A stretch of 64,000 nucleotides of DNA from Photobacterium malacitanum (GCF_900185615.1 NZ_FYAK01000006.1:62001-126000); one strand, 5' to 3'. Shown: positions 1 through 9,529, counted from the first letter of the stretch. Notes: generated from the letters alone by a model not told the origin. Numbers and translations are program-made.

Positions 1-68
1 AGCAAAGAAATTGAATCCACAGCCATTTGAACTTTGGCTTCCAATTTTTCCAACATTTCTAGAGACAT
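1..68 (-). CDS. zapB: Cell division protein ZapB, N-terminal fragment
   Basis: Only the first 22 codons lie in the window; the gene runs off the left edge. The reverse strand starts ATG at 68 and reads MSLEMLEKLEAKVQ followed by MAVDSISLL, which closely follows the start of E. coli ZapB. An AGGTG Shine-Dalgarno sits just upstream (about 74-78). ZapB is a small coiled-coil protein that binds ZapA and helps organise the Z-ring. It is divergent from glpF, the same arrangement as in E. coli, and this supports the call. Confidence 0.85.
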   Translation of the reverse strand, partial: MSLEMLEKLEAKVQMAVDSISL

Positions 69-648
69 ATTGTTCACCTGATCTATGCCCATATATTTAC
101 CCAAACAATTGCAGGTAATCTCTATGAGCTGGGTTATATATACTTAGCTGCTATTCTAGCGAGGCAATGGCTCGCTGACATCTACATTTCCATTGCATTA
201 GTGCAAATGAATAAAAATCATACAAGTCTGATATAAATTTTGCAAAGACTGCTGACATGGCACTAATTTAACGATTAAAAACCGTAAAATTTAGCCAGCT
301 TCACCTCATTTACATCACTTAATTACACTTCATATTCGCCGACAATAAGGTGATATCTGCGAACTATCACAAATTCTATACCACATTACCATGATAATTT
401 AGCGCCACAATTTTATATTCCACCACAGCGACAATTCTTCTGCCCACAACGCTATCAATAATACCGCGTTCAATGATCTCAACCAGTCTAAATGACAATA
501 AAAAGCCACCAGGCGCTCACTTTGGAAAACATTTCATGCTCGAACGCACATTTATAAGTCGTTATGATTTTAAAAAAAAGTAATTATTGTAAATTATCCA
601 GCATAAAAATAACCAAATACCCTACATCCCATCAAAAGGACTGACAAT
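69..648. other. Divergent intergenic region zapB|glpF, no gene seen
   Basis: These 580 bases must hold the promoters of zapB (leftward) and glpF (rightward). They are AT-rich. A small inverted repeat, AGCGAG and CTCGCT, lies at 158-163 and 171-176. No convincing CRP site, promoter pair or small ORF could be assigned by eye. The glpF ribosome site AAAAGGA is at 634-640. Confidence 0.5.
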
Positions 649-1500
649 ATGACAAGTTCCAAACCTAATGCGCTCGTCGGAGAATGTTTAGCGGAATTTA
701 TCGGTACTGGGCTACTGATATTTTTTGGTGTTGGCTGTGTTGCGGCAATGAAATTAGCCGGCGCAGATTTTGGTCAATGGGAAATAAGTATCATGTGGGG
801 GCTGGGTGTTGCCATTGCTATTTATGTCACCGCTGGCGTGTCAGGCGCACACTTAAACCCTGCGGTAACCCTTGCACTCGCCAGTTTTCATGGTTTTAAT
901 AAACGCAAAGTTGTGCCCTATATTCTGGCGCAATTATTAGGAGCATTTGCTGCAGCTGCATTGGTTTATACTCTATACAGCGATCTTTTTACTGATTATG
1001 AAACCAGCCATAATATTGTTCGTGGTACTGTTGCTAGCCTTGATACCGCTTCTATTTTTTCAACCTTTCCTCACCCTTCTTTGAGTTTTAGCGGTGCATT
1101 TGCGGTTGAGTTCACCATTACCGCTGTCTTGATGTTTGCTATTTTAGCCATTGGCGATGATAAAAATGGTGCTCCTCGTGGCGCAATGGGACCCTTATTA
1201 ATTGGTTTATTAATTGCGGTAATTGGTGGCTCACTAGGACCTCTAACCGGCTTTGCAATGAACCCTGCACGTGATTTTGGCCCTAAGCTACTGACCTTCT
1301 TTGCGGGTTGGGACAATGTTGCTTTAACGGGCGCTAAAGATATCCCTTACTTTATCGTCCCAATAATCGCCCCTATTTGTGGCGCACTATTTGGTGGTTG
1401 GGCCTACCCTAAATTGATGGGAATTTACTTGCCAGGTAATAAATGTACTCTACCCAATAAATGTCAAAATACGGCTGATACCCCCAAAGCTGAAGCATAA
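649..1500 (+). CDS. glpF: Glycerol uptake facilitator (aquaglyceroporin) GlpF
   Basis: Inner-membrane channel of the MIP/aquaporin family that lets glycerol diffuse into the cell, where GlpK traps it as glycerol 3-phosphate. The 283-residue protein carries both pore signature loops: [12 protein letters not shown] with NPA at residues 70-72, and [11 protein letters not shown] with NPA at 205-207 followed by Arg208, the selectivity-filter arginine of the family. Hydrophobic stretches are spaced as expected for six membrane helices. The start is ATG at 649 with AAAAGGA nine bases upstream. glpK follows after 92 bases on the same strand, so the two probably form one operon. Confidence 0.96.
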   Translation: MTSSKPNALVGECLAEFIGTGLLIFFGVGCVAAMKLAGADFGQWEISIMWGLGVAIAIYVTAGVSGAHLNPAVTLALASFHGFNKRKVVPYILAQLLGAFAAAALVYTLYSDLFTDYETSHNIVRGTVASLDTASIFSTFPHPSLSFSGAFAVEFTITAVLMFAILAIGDDKNGAPRGAMGPLLIGLLIAVIGGSLGPLTGFAMNPARDFGPKLLTFFAGWDNVALTGAKDIPYFIVPIIAPICGALFGGWAYPKLMGIYLPGNKCTLPNKCQNTADTPKAEA

Positions 1501-1592
1501 TATTTTATTCGACAACAGGCTTCAGCCTCGGTAATTACCCAGCTCTTAGCCACAATCTACTCTACTATAATAAAGATAACGAGGAACAAATC

Positions 1593-3122
1593 ATGACTAC
1601 TGAACGAAAATATATTGTCGCGCTAGATCAAGGTACCACCAGCTCGCGCGCAGTGGTACTTGATCACAATGCCAATATCGTTTGTTCGTCACAACGCGAA
1701 TTTACTCAAATCTACCCTAAAGCAGGTTGGGTTGAGCATGATCCTCTAGAAATTTACGCAACCCAAAGTTCCACCATGGTGGAGGCATTAGCCAAAGCGG
1801 GCATTCGTAGTGATCAAGTCGCTGCGATTGGCATTACTAACCAACGTGAAACCACCATTGTATGGAACAAAAAAACCGGAAAACCGGTTTATAACGCAAT
1901 TGTATGGCAGTGTCGCCGTACTGCTGATATGTGCGAAGAGTTAAAACAACAAGGCTTAACTGATTATATTCGTGAAACTACAGGCTTAGTGGTTGATCCG
2001 TACTTCTCTGGCACCAAAGTAAAATGGATCCTTGATAATGTCGAAGGAGCACGTGAACAAGCAGAAGCGGGTGAGTTATTATTTGGTACCGTTGATACAT
2101 GGCTAATTTGGAAAATGACTCAAGGCCGTGTATTTGTCACTGATTACACTAACGCATCTCGCACTATGCTATTTAATATCAATACCTTGCAGTGGGATGA
2201 AAAGCTACTCAGCGCTCTCAATATTCCACTCTCAATGATGCCGGAGGTCAAAGCTTCTTCAGAAGTCTACGGCCAAACCAACATTGGTGGTAAAGGCGGT
2301 ACTCGTATTCCAATTGCTGGTATTGCAGGCGATCAACAAGCGGCTTTATTTGGCCAAATGTGTGTCTCAGCAGGACAAGCAAAAAACACTTATGGCACTG
2401 GTTGTTTCTTGCTAATGAACACAGGCAAAGAAAAAGTCACTTCACAAAATGGTTTATTAACGACCCTTGCTTGTGGCCCTAAAGGTGATGTCGCTTATGC
2501 CCTTGAAGGTGCAGTATTTATGGGTGGCGCATCGATTCAATGGCTACGAGATGAAGTGAAATTACTCAGCGACGCCAATGATTCAGAGTATTTTGCTGAA
2601 AAAGTCGGCAGTGCTAATGGCGTCTATGTCGTTCCTGCTTTTACCGGTTTAGGCGCACCTTATTGGGATCCGTATGCGCGTGGCGCGATTGTTGGCTTAA
2701 CTCGCGGTGTTAACTCTAATCATATTATTCGCGCCACACTTGAAAGTGTTGCCTATCAAACCCGTGATGTACTTGATGCGATGCAAGCAGACTCTGGAAT
2801 TAAACTCGATGTATTACGTGTTGATGGCGGCGCTGTTGCCAATAACTTCTTAATGCAATTTCAATCAGATATCTTAGCTACTGAAGTTCATCGCCCTGTT
2901 GTTACTGAAGTGACCGCACTTGGCGCGGCTTATTTAGCTGGGCTAGCAATTGGATTTTGGGACAGCATTGATGAGCTTAAACATAAATCACAATTAGATC
3001 GCAGCTTCACTCCATGTAGTGACGATAAAAAACGTAATCGCCGTTACCGTGGCTGGCAACGTGCAGTTGAATGCGCTAAAGGTTGGGCATTTGACGAAGA
3101 TGATGAAGATGATGACGCATAA
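1593..3122 (+). CDS. glpK: Glycerol kinase GlpK
   Basis: Cytoplasmic FGGY-family kinase that phosphorylates glycerol with ATP to sn-glycerol 3-phosphate, the committed step of glycerol use. The N-terminus has the ATP-binding motif [11 protein letters not shown], the glycerol-contacting segment NQRETTIVW and WVEHDP. A second nucleotide-site region lies near GGDGGA-type sequence [10 protein letters not shown]. Length (509) is slightly above E. coli GlpK because of a strongly acidic tail ending [17 protein letters not shown] at 1581-1587 gives a strong ribosome site. A good intrinsic terminator follows at 3142, ending the glpFK unit before glpX. Confidence 0.96.
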   Translation: MTTERKYIVALDQGTTSSRAVVLDHNANIVCSSQREFTQIYPKAGWVEHDPLEIYATQSSTMVEALAKAGIRSDQVAAIGITNQRETTIVWNKKTGKPVYNAIVWQCRRTADMCEELKQQGLTDYIRETTGLVVDPYFSGTKVKWILDNVEGAREQAEAGELLFGTVDTWLIWKMTQGRVFVTDYTNASRTMLFNINTLQWDEKLLSALNIPLSMMPEVKASSEVYGQTNIGGKGGTRIPIAGIAGDQQAALFGQMCVSAGQAKNTYGTGCFLLMNTGKEKVTSQNGLLTTLACGPKGDVAYALEGAVFMGGASIQWLRDEVKLLSDANDSEYFAEKVGSANGVYVVPAFTGLGAPYWDPYARGAIVGLTRGVNSNHIIRATLESVAYQTRDVLDAMQADSGIKLDVLRVDGGAVANNFLMQFQSDILATEVHRPVVTEVTALGAAYLAGLAIGFWDSIDELKHKSQLDRSFTPCSDDKKRNRRYRGWQRAVECAKGWAFDEDDEDDDA

Positions 3123-3141
3123 TCATCGCTAATCCATTTTC

Positions 3142-3174
3142 AGGCCTGCTCACTCTAGCAGGCCTTTTTATTTT
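3142..3174 (+). terminator. Intrinsic terminator after glpK
   Basis: A perfect 9-bp stem, AGGCCTGCT (3142-3150) and AGCAGGCCT (3157-3165), has a 6-base loop and is followed by TTTTTATTTTG. It separates glpFK from glpX. Confidence 0.9.
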
Positions 3175-3265
3175 GTTGCTACCACATAATGCTGATTGTG
3201 TTGCGTTAGATCATCAACCACTAGGGTCTACAATCTAATTTCCCACCGTGTTAAGAAGTCAATTA

Positions 3266-3274
3266 TGCTAGAAT
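3266..3274 (+). promoter_or_regulatory. Candidate extended -10 promoter of glpX
   Basis: TGCTAGAAT matches an extended -10 element (TGn plus TAGAAT at 3269-3274). No good -35 is seen. Its place between the glpK terminator and glpX supports a separate glpX promoter, but this is a by-eye call. Confidence 0.35.
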
Positions 3275-3328
3275 TTACCCTGATTTTTTAAACCTTTGCA
3301 TCCACCAATTTCTATATCTGGAGTTATC

Positions 3329-4336
3329 ATGAAAGGCGATTTAGCAATAGCATTTGCTCGTGTTACCGAAGGCGCAGCCCTTGCTGGTCATAAATGGTTA
3401 GGCCGTGGCGATAAAATTGCAGCTGACAATGCGGCTGTCGAAGTGATGCGCACTCTGCTTAATCACACTAATATAAATGGCGAAATTGTTATTGGTGAAG
3501 GTGAAATTGATGAAGCACCAATGCTCTATATTGGTGAGCATGTAGGTTGTGGTGGCTGCGCGGTTGATATCGCCGTTGATCCGATTGAAGGTACTCGCAT
3601 GACGGCAATGGGACAAAACAATGCCCTTGCGGTACTGGCTGCAGGTGAAAAAGGTAGCCTATTAAAAGCACCAGATATGTACATGGAAAAATTAGTAGTT
3701 GGCCCACAAGCAAAAGGGGTTATCGATCTTGATAAGCCATTAGCTGACAACCTTGCAGCGATTGCCAACGCACTGAATAAACCCTTGAGTGAATTAGTGG
3801 TGACGGTTCTTGCTAAACCTCGTCACGATCAATTAATCACTGACATGCACGCTATGGGTGTGCGCGTATTTGCTTTCCCTGATGGCGATGTTGCAGCCTC
3901 TATTCTTACTTGCATGCCTGAAAGTGATGTCGACGTGATGTACTGCATTGGCGGTGCACCAGAAGGTGTTGTTTCTGCTGCTGCTATTCGTGCCCTCGGG
4001 GGCGATATGCAAGGCCGTTTATTACCTCGTCACCATGTAAAAGGCGATAACGAAGAGAACCGTCGTTTAGGCGAGATGGAAATTCGTCGCTGTAGTGAAA
4101 TGGGCATTGAGCCGCACAAATTACTGCGTCTTGAAGACATGGCACGCAGTAACGATGTCATCTTTGCCGGTACCGGTATTACTAAAGGTGATTTGGTCGC
4201 TGGTATTCAACGCCAAGGCAATATTGCAACCACAGAAACGCTACTTATTAGTGGTCAATGTGGCACCCTCCGTCGTATTACATCCAATTACGATCTTACT
4301 CGTCAGAATGATGCAGTTAAGCAACACACGTTATAA
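3329..4336 (+). CDS. glpX: Fructose-1,6-bisphosphatase, class II, GlpX
   Basis: Hydrolyses fructose 1,6-bisphosphate to fructose 6-phosphate in gluconeogenesis, needed when cells grow on glycerol. The protein begins MKGDLAIAFARVTE, matching the conserved GlpX start, so the ATG at 3329 is chosen over an in-frame ATG at 3296; TGGAG at 3319-3323 supports this. Family motifs visible are the metal-site GEGEIDEAPML, DPIEGTRMT, and GTGITKGDL near the C-terminus. At 335 residues it has normal family length. The upstream terminator suggests it is transcribed separately from glpFK, unlike E. coli. Confidence 0.95.
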   Translation: MKGDLAIAFARVTEGAALAGHKWLGRGDKIAADNAAVEVMRTLLNHTNINGEIVIGEGEIDEAPMLYIGEHVGCGGCAVDIAVDPIEGTRMTAMGQNNALAVLAAGEKGSLLKAPDMYMEKLVVGPQAKGVIDLDKPLADNLAAIANALNKPLSELVVTVLAKPRHDQLITDMHAMGVRVFAFPDGDVAASILTCMPESDVDVMYCIGGAPEGVVSAAAIRALGGDMQGRLLPRHHVKGDNEENRRLGEMEIRRCSEMGIEPHKLLRLEDMARSNDVIFAGTGITKGDLVAGIQRQGNIATTETLLISGQCGTLRRITSNYDLTRQNDAVKQHTL

Positions 4337-4355
4337 CGACGATCAAGTTGACCAT

Positions 4356-4381
4356 AAAAAATGCACTACGGTGCATTTTTT
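4356..4381 (+). terminator. Intrinsic terminator after glpX
   Basis: AAAAAATGCAC (4356-4366), TACG tetraloop, GTGCATTTTTT (4371-4381). It is symmetric and could stop transcription in both directions. Confidence 0.88.
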
Positions 4382-4539
4382 ATGCCTGTCACAGCATACT
4401 GGTTGCGCTTTCTCTAGTAACAGACACCACTCTTAAACCTAAGAAGTCCTACTTTTAACGCACTATTACATTGTAAAGATATTGCTTTATTTAATAAGCT
4501 GATCCCATAATATAATAAGAGCAGCAATAATGACTGATT

Positions 4540-5157
4540 ATGAAAACTATCGAAAAAATCCTCTATCACATCAAATGCGATGGTCCAGTTACCGCTAAAG
4601 TATTAGCTGATAAATTTCAGTTAACCACTATGGGTATTCGTCAACATTTACAGGCGATGGAAGAACAAGGGTTAGTCGATGCTTATGACGTAAAAGTCAA
4701 AGTCGGCCGTCCAACCCGCCATTGGCAACTGACTTCTCAAGGCCACCAACACTTTAGTGATCACCACTCTGAACTAGCAGTACAAACGCTTGATGCGGTA
4801 AATGATTTATTTGGTCCTCAAGGCTTACAAGCAATCATCAATAAACGCGAGCAACAGACACTAACACACTATCAAACAGCCATTGCTGATTGCCCTGATT
4901 TAAAAGCTAAGCTCGTCGTACTGGCAGAGTTGCGTCAACGTGATGGTTATATGGCAGAGCTTATTTGCGATGATAACGGCTTTTTATTAGTTGAAAATCA
5001 CTGTCCTATTTGTCTTGCAGCCACGCGATGTCCTTCTCTTTGTCAGTCTGAACTGGCTATTTTTCAACAATTATTAGGTGAAAATGCTGTTATCTACCGT
5101 CAAGAACACATTATTACAGGCCAAAGGCGCTGTGCTTATCGAATAACATCCAAATAA
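4540..5157 (+). CDS. Helix-turn-helix regulator with C-terminal Cys cluster (SufR-like)
   Basis: A 205-residue regulator with an N-terminal winged HTH (residues about 1-70, including MKTIEKILYHIK and TTMGIRQHLQAME). The C-terminal domain has four close cysteines in HCPICLAATRCPSLC, and a further one precedes the C-terminal YRI. This layout resembles COG2345/SufR-type regulators, which bind an Fe-S cluster through such cysteines; cluster binding here is inference. It sits 13 bases before fpr and is probably co-transcribed, suggesting redox or Fe-S sensing coupled to ferredoxin reductase. No strong Shine-Dalgarno is seen before the ATG. Confidence 0.75.
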   Translation: MKTIEKILYHIKCDGPVTAKVLADKFQLTTMGIRQHLQAMEEQGLVDAYDVKVKVGRPTRHWQLTSQGHQHFSDHHSELAVQTLDAVNDLFGPQGLQAIINKREQQTLTHYQTAIADCPDLKAKLVVLAELRQRDGYMAELICDDNGFLLVENHCPICLAATRCPSLCQSELAIFQQLLGENAVIYRQEHIITGQRRCAYRITSK

Positions 5158-5170
5158 CGAGGAGGCCACT

Positions 5171-5914
5171 ATGGCTGATTGGATCCCTGCACAAGTTATT
5201 GCAAACCGTCACTGGAACCAAGATTTATTCAGTTTATCGCTACGCGCGAACATTGAGCCGTTTAAAGCGGGGCAATTTACTAAACTGGGAATAATGATCG
5301 GCGATAACTTGATCCAACGTGCCTACTCGTTTGTTAACCCCCCTCAACAAACCGATATTGAGATCTATGCCACTCGCGTTGCTGATGGTTTATTGTCACC
5401 ACGATTACACGCTTTAAAAGCAGGCGACACTGTACAAATATCAGCGCGAGCAAGTGGCTTTTTTACCCTTGACGATATCGCCAATAGTCAGCATTTATGG
5501 CTGTTTGCAACTGGTACTGCCATTGGCCCTTACCTGTCAATTTTAGGTCAAAAAGACGTCTGGCATCGATACCGTAAAATTATTCTTATTCATGCGGTAC
5601 GTTTTGCAGCAGATCTCAGTTATCAAGCTGAAATCAGTGCGCTCAAGCAGCAGTATGGTGATCAGTTAATTGTGCAACCCTTTGTCAGTCGCGAACCGGC
5701 ACCATTGTGTTTAACCGGGCGTATTCCACAAGCCATTGCTGACGGATTATTAGAGCGCCATGTTGGCTTATACCTTAGTGCCGAAAACAGCCAGGTGATG
5801 CTATGTGGTAATCCACAAATGGTGCGTGATACAAAAGCAGTATTAGAGGCAAAAGGCTTAACAAAAAATCTTCGTCGAGCCCCAGGCCAAATTACTATGG
5901 AACATTATTGGTAA
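5171..5914 (+). CDS. fpr: Ferredoxin/flavodoxin-NADP+ reductase Fpr
   Basis: FAD enzyme that passes electrons between NADPH and ferredoxin or flavodoxin, feeding Fe-S and radical enzymes and oxidative-stress repair. Visible signatures are the FAD-binding RAYSFVNPP, the NADP-site GTAIGPYLSIL, and the C-terminal EHYW end typical of bacterial Fpr. Length (247) is normal. A strong GAGGAGG ribosome site (5159-5165) precedes the ATG. The gene follows the SufR-like regulator closely. In E. coli fpr also lies next to glpX, so position agrees. Confidence 0.95.
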   Translation: MADWIPAQVIANRHWNQDLFSLSLRANIEPFKAGQFTKLGIMIGDNLIQRAYSFVNPPQQTDIEIYATRVADGLLSPRLHALKAGDTVQISARASGFFTLDDIANSQHLWLFATGTAIGPYLSILGQKDVWHRYRKIILIHAVRFAADLSYQAEISALKQQYGDQLIVQPFVSREPAPLCLTGRIPQAIADGLLERHVGLYLSAENSQVMLCGNPQMVRDTKAVLEAKGLTKNLRRAPGQITMEHYW

Positions 5915-5943
5915 CTGCATTAGTCATTGATTTTCTTGTTTCT

Positions 5944-5963
5944 GAGCCTGACTCATCAGGCTC
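5944..5963 (+). terminator. Inverted repeat after fpr, weak terminator candidate
   Basis: GAGCCTGA, CTCA loop, TCAGGCTC form a perfect 8-bp stem 30 bases after the fpr stop. The following bases (ATTATCAAC) are not a U-tract, so termination is uncertain. Confidence 0.4.
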
Positions 5964-6040
5964 ATTATCAACAATAAGACAGCGCGATCCTGCCCTATCA
6001 GCTATCGTTAAAGATTAGGGATGAAATAAGGAGCCGCGTA

Positions 6041-6337
6041 ATGCAATCACTGCCTGATTTTGACCAACTGATGCACCTCGCAGCAACAGATCCACAGCAA
6101 TTTGCTTTATTACGCCAACGCTTAATTGACCAAGCGATCACTCAGGCAAGCGCTGCGATGCAACCCCGCTTACGTGCCCAACAGAGCCATATTGATCGGC
6201 TGATTAATCACGCGAGTAATCCACTCCATAGCAACATCCTGTTACAGCAAGAATTGCAACGTCAACTACAACGTTTTAGCCAAGCTCTGCAATCACACTC
6301 TCCGCCACAGCCTGCCCAAATACTGCCGTTCAAATGA
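6041..6337 (+). CDS. DUF3135-family protein
   Basis: A 98-residue, Gln- and Leu-rich, mostly helical protein without signal peptide or membrane segment. It starts MQSLPDFDQLMHLAATDP, the pattern I associate with the DUF3135 family found beside fpr/tpiA in Vibrionaceae and relatives. No function is known. A strong AAGGAG (6028-6033) precedes the ATG, so it is well translated. It lies between fpr and tpiA on the same strand, with more than 100 bases on either side. Confidence 0.75.
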   Translation: MQSLPDFDQLMHLAATDPQQFALLRQRLIDQAITQASAAMQPRLRAQQSHIDRLINHASNPLHSNILLQQELQRQLQRFSQALQSHSPPQPAQILPFK

Positions 6338-6504
6338 TCAAATTACTGTCGCCCCTTGGCAGCATATTCCGCCAAAACGTTACAAAAAATCGACAAGAAA
6401 CTGCATATATTGAAATATTTTTCTATTTGTAGTTCACTTTTTGTCGCGAAAAGGGTACAACCAAGTACATTAATGATTTTGAACAGTAAAAATTCAGTTT
6501 CGGC

Positions 6505-6513
6505 TGGTATATT
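6505..6513 (+). promoter_or_regulatory. Candidate extended -10 promoter of tpiA
   Basis: TGGTATATT (TG at 6505, TATATT at 6508-6513) is close to the extended -10 consensus, 46 bases before the tpiA start. A -35 match is poor. Confidence 0.4.
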
Positions 6514-6558
6514 TTTACGTAGTTAATTAATTACGTCATTTAAATTTGGAGAAAAACT

Positions 6559-7329
6559 ATGCGCCATCCTGTAGTTATGGGTAACTGGAAACTAAACGGC
6601 AGCAAAGAAATGGTTGTTGATCTACTAAACGGTCTTAACGCTGAACTTGAAGGTGTTACAGGCGTAGACGTTGCAGTTGCTCCACCAGCGCTTTTCGTTG
6701 ACCTTGCTGAGCGTACGCTTACTGAAGCAGGCAGCGCGATCATCCTAGGTGCTCAAAACTCTGACCTACACAACAGCGGTGCATACACTGGCGACATGTC
6801 TCCAGCTATGCTTAAAGAATTTGGTGCTTCTCACATCATCATCGGTCACTCTGAGCGTCGTGAATACCACCACGAATCAGACGAGTTTGTAGCGCAAAAA
6901 TTTGCTTTCCTAAAAGAAAATGGTCTAACACCTGTTCTTTGTATCGGTGAGTCAGAAGCACAAAACGAAGCGGGTGAAACTGTTGCTGTATGTGCTCGTC
7001 AAATCGACGCAGTTATCAACACTCAAGGTGTTGAAGCGCTTAACGGTGCGATCATCGCTTACGAACCAATCTGGGCTATCGGTACTGGTAAAGCGGCAAC
7101 AGCTGAAGATGCACAACGCATTCACGCTCAAATCCGTGCTCACATTGCTGAAAAATCTGAAGAAGTTGCTAAGAACGTTGTTATCCAATACGGCGGTTCT
7201 GTTAAGCCAGAAAACGCTGCAGCTTACTTCGCACAACCAGACATCGATGGTGCGCTAGTTGGCGGTGCAGCACTTGACGCGAAAAGCTTTGCAGCTATCG
7301 CTAAAGCAGCAGCTGAAGCAAAAAAATAA
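6559..7329 (+). CDS. tpiA: Triosephosphate isomerase TpiA
   Basis: Interconverts dihydroxyacetone phosphate and glyceraldehyde 3-phosphate in glycolysis. The protein has the N-terminal GNWKLNG with the catalytic Lys, IIGHSERR with the catalytic His, [12 protein letters not shown] with the catalytic Glu, and the phosphate-binding YGGSV and GALVGGAAL. Length 256 is normal. GGAG lies before the ATG. Codon use is strongly biased, as expected for a highly expressed gene. It links glycerol entry (glpFK) to glycolysis with pfkA next door. Confidence 0.97.
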   Translation: MRHPVVMGNWKLNGSKEMVVDLLNGLNAELEGVTGVDVAVAPPALFVDLAERTLTEAGSAIILGAQNSDLHNSGAYTGDMSPAMLKEFGASHIIIGHSERREYHHESDEFVAQKFAFLKENGLTPVLCIGESEAQNEAGETVAVCARQIDAVINTQGVEALNGAIIAYEPIWAIGTGKAATAEDAQRIHAQIRAHIAEKSEEVAKNVVIQYGGSVKPENAAAYFAQPDIDGALVGGAALDAKSFAAIAKAAAEAKK

Positions 7330-7354
7330 TCACACTTGATGATTAGATAAAATT

Positions 7355-7382
7355 AAGGTCACTTTTAAGTGGCCTTTTTTTA
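7355..7382 (+). terminator. Intrinsic terminator of tpiA
   Basis: AAGGTCACT (7355-7363) pairs with AGTGGCCTT (7368-7376), with one G-U pair, followed by a run of T. Confidence 0.85.
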
Positions 7383-7425
7383 CCACAAATATTAGCCTCT
7401 TCTAAAAATATCTCTAAAAACAGCA

Positions 7426-7455
7426 TAAAAAAAGGCCGATAAAATTATCGACCTT
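7426..7455 (-). terminator. Intrinsic terminator of pfkA
   Basis: On the reverse strand AAGGTCGATA and TATCGGCCTT (arms 7446-7455 and 7432-7441) form a stem with a 4-base loop and a following T-run. It lies 30 bases after the pfkA stop. Confidence 0.88.
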
Positions 7456-7484
7456 CCTTATTTCAGTATCTTAATAACGTAATT

Positions 7485-8447
7485 TTAGAACAGCTTTTCA
7501 GCTAATTCATATAAATCGTTACGTACTGGACGACGCATATTTTCAATTGCATCGATGATGTCGTGGTGAACCAGTTTTTCACACTGAATACCCACACAAC
7601 GACCACCTTCTCCTTGCTGAAGAAGATCAACCGCATAAGCACCCATACGTGATGCTAATACACGGTCAAACGCCGTTGGTTGACCACCACGTTGAATATG
7701 ACCTAATACTGTTGCACGCGTTTCACGGCCAGTTTCAGTTTCGATAAATTTAGCCAGCGCATTAACGTCTGTCATTAATTCAGTGATAGCGATAATTGCG
7801 TGTTTTTTACCTTTCGCAATACCTTCATTGATATGCGTTAGTAACTTCTCTTTATCTAGGCCAGTTTCTGGTGTAATGATGTACTCACAGCCACCTGCAA
7901 TTGCTGACATTAGCGTTAGATCACCACAGTGACGACCCATAACTTCAACGATAGAAATACGCTGATGAGAAGATGAGGTATCACGTAAACGGTCAATCGC
8001 ATCAATTACAGTGTTCATTGCTGTCATGTAACCGATAGTGTAATCAGTACCCGCAACATCATTATCAATCGTGCCTGGAAGACCGATACATGGGTAACCC
8101 ATTTCAGTCAACTTCTTTGCGCCCATGTATGAGCCATCACCACCGATAACAACTAATGCATCAATACCATGCAATTTTAGGTTTTCAATCGCTTTTTCAC
8201 GAACTTCCACTTCACGGAATTCAGGAAAACGCGCCGAACCTAAAAATGTGCCGCCTTTGTTGATCACATCAGATACACTTTGACGATCTAGCTTTTTAAT
8301 ACAGTTGTTATATAGGCCTTGGTAGCCATCATAAATACCGTAAACTTCTAGACCTTCAGTCAACGCTGCACGAACTACGCCGCGAACCGCTGCATTCATA
8401 CCAGGTGCGTCACCACCACTGGTCAAAACACCAATCTTCTTAATCAT
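7485..8447 (-). CDS. pfkA: ATP-dependent 6-phosphofructokinase PfkA
   Basis: Phosphorylates fructose 6-phosphate to fructose 1,6-bisphosphate, the committed glycolytic step. Motifs in order are the ATP-site [13 protein letters not shown] at the N-terminus, GGDGSYMGA, the catalytic [13 protein letters not shown], and MGRHCGDL. At 320 residues it has exact bacterial Pfk-I length. The ATG at 8447 has AGAGGG upstream. It is convergent with tpiA, each with its own terminator, and the gene cluster resembles the E. coli cpx-pfkA-tpiA neighbourhood. Confidence 0.97.
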   Translation of the reverse strand: MIKKIGVLTSGGDAPGMNAAVRGVVRAALTEGLEVYGIYDGYQGLYNNCIKKLDRQSVSDVINKGGTFLGSARFPEFREVEVREKAIENLKLHGIDALVVIGGDGSYMGAKKLTEMGYPCIGLPGTIDNDVAGTDYTIGYMTAMNTVIDAIDRLRDTSSSHQRISIVEVMGRHCGDLTLMSAIAGGCEYIITPETGLDKEKLLTHINEGIAKGKKHAIIAITELMTDVNALAKFIETETGRETRATVLGHIQRGGQPTAFDRVLASRMGAYAVDLLQQGEGGRCVGIQCEKLVHHDIIDAIENMRRPVRNDLYELAEKLF

Positions 8448-8893
8448 GGTTACCCTCTGACTTTGGGAATTGAAAAATCAAATCCAACACGATATACCAA
8501 GGTTCCCCCACTCGGTATCACAGTCGATGACGATCAAACTGTGTTCGTGAAAACTGAAACTTTCCTACTTATGTAGAAGTATTACAATTTTAATGAAATA
8601 GTTTGTTGATTCATATCACGCTAGCTCGTCACTTCCCCGTCGGCCAATACTTATAATCGGTCATTATGGTTATTTTTATATTTTTTTGAGTAAACCTATA
8701 ATAACTAATAATAGGTGTCGACATTAATGATAGAGGAAATGATGGCGATAATTAATATCACGCAGTATAGCTGTTTTATAATAAAAATTAATAACAAAAC
8801 CTATCATAAAAATACAATTACTGCCTTGTTCTGATGCCATTTATGACTAAAGAACTAAAAAAAACACCAAATAATAAACTTAATATCAAAAAC
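8448..8893. other. Intergenic region upstream of pfkA, no gene seen
   Basis: About 450 AT-rich bases between the pfkA start and the cpxP terminator. It should contain the leftward pfkA promoter. No ORF, RNA gene or clear operator could be supported. Confidence 0.4.
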
Positions 8894-8921
8894 AAAAAAA
8901 GCCATAGTAAAGACTATGGCT
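8894..8921 (-). terminator. Intrinsic terminator of cpxP
   Basis: On the reverse strand AGCCATAG and CTATGGCT (8914-8921 and 8900-8907) form an 8-bp stem with a 6-base loop, followed by seven T. Confidence 0.88.
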
Positions 8922-8945
8922 AATAAATACCTAACTCACCCTTAA

Positions 8946-9419
8946 TTAGTGATGTCGTTTCGCTTCTAAACGCATATGATGTTTTTCTGCTTGCTGTTGC
9001 TTAAGCTCAACATACTTTTGCTTTTGCTCTGGCGTTAGAATATTAAGCATTTTATGACGCTGCTCTAACATCGCAACTCGACGCTCAACCTGCTGTTGAG
9101 ACATTTTCTCAGCCACAGCACGTACAGCTGACTCATCAAAATTACTCGCTAACACTAACTTTTCAAGTTGCTGCTGCTCAGCCTGCATCAGTTTACGGTT
9201 TTCAGCACGTTGTGCTTGGAATTCACTGCGATTAGCTTGACGCAAAGTTTTCATTTGTTGTTTTTGCGTCGCGGTAAGATCTAACTGGCTAAACAACTTA
9301 CCGCCATGATGGCCTTTTTTCATTTCATGATGATGTTCTTGACCAGCAAAGGCTGACATTGAACCTAGCGCTAATGGTAATGCCATCGCGATAACAATTG
9401 TTTTATTAAATAATTTCAT
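8946..9419 (-). CDS. cpxP: Periplasmic Cpx accessory protein CpxP (Spy/CpxP family)
   Basis: A 157-residue exported protein with a signal peptide (about residues 1-25, cleaved near SAFA-G). The mature part is His-, Gln- and Lys-rich, helical, and has the two family LTxxQ motifs, LTATQ and LTPEQ. CpxP-type proteins bind the sensor CpxA and misfolded proteins in the periplasm and dampen the Cpx response. The gene is divergent from cpxRA across an intergenic region with a CpxR box, exactly the expected regulatory arrangement. The His-rich stretches (EHHHEM, GHHGG) may bind metal, which is inference. Confidence 0.88.
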   Translation of the reverse strand: MKLFNKTIVIAMALPLALGSMSAFAGQEHHHEMKKGHHGGKLFSQLDLTATQKQQMKTLRQANRSEFQAQRAENRKLMQAEQQQLEKLVLASNFDESAVRAVAEKMSQQQVERRVAMLEQRHKMLNILTPEQKQKYVELKQQQAEKHHMRLEAKRHH

Positions 9420-9493
9420 TGTGGTTTCTCCAGCATTAGTATTTGATAAATTGCCATTCGGTATGGCTTGGTCGTTATCTTAACCTGTGGAAG

Positions 9494-9529
9494 GTAAAAC
9501 GCTGTCTAGTAAACGTAAACTAGCGTAAA
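9494..9529. promoter_or_regulatory. CpxR-binding box cluster between cpxP and cpxR
   Basis: GTAAA-CTAGC-GTAAA at 9515-9529 is a perfect match to the CpxR consensus GTAAA-N5-GTAAA. Two more GTAAA half-sites lie at 9494-9498 and 9509-9513. The cluster lies between the divergent cpxP and cpxR starts, so autoregulation of both units is the straightforward reading. Confidence 0.8.

Noticed and set aside
350..375. Possible CRP site upstream of glpF (TGCGA then TCACA)
   Set aside because: The half-sites are only four bases apart, not six, and one half is degenerate.
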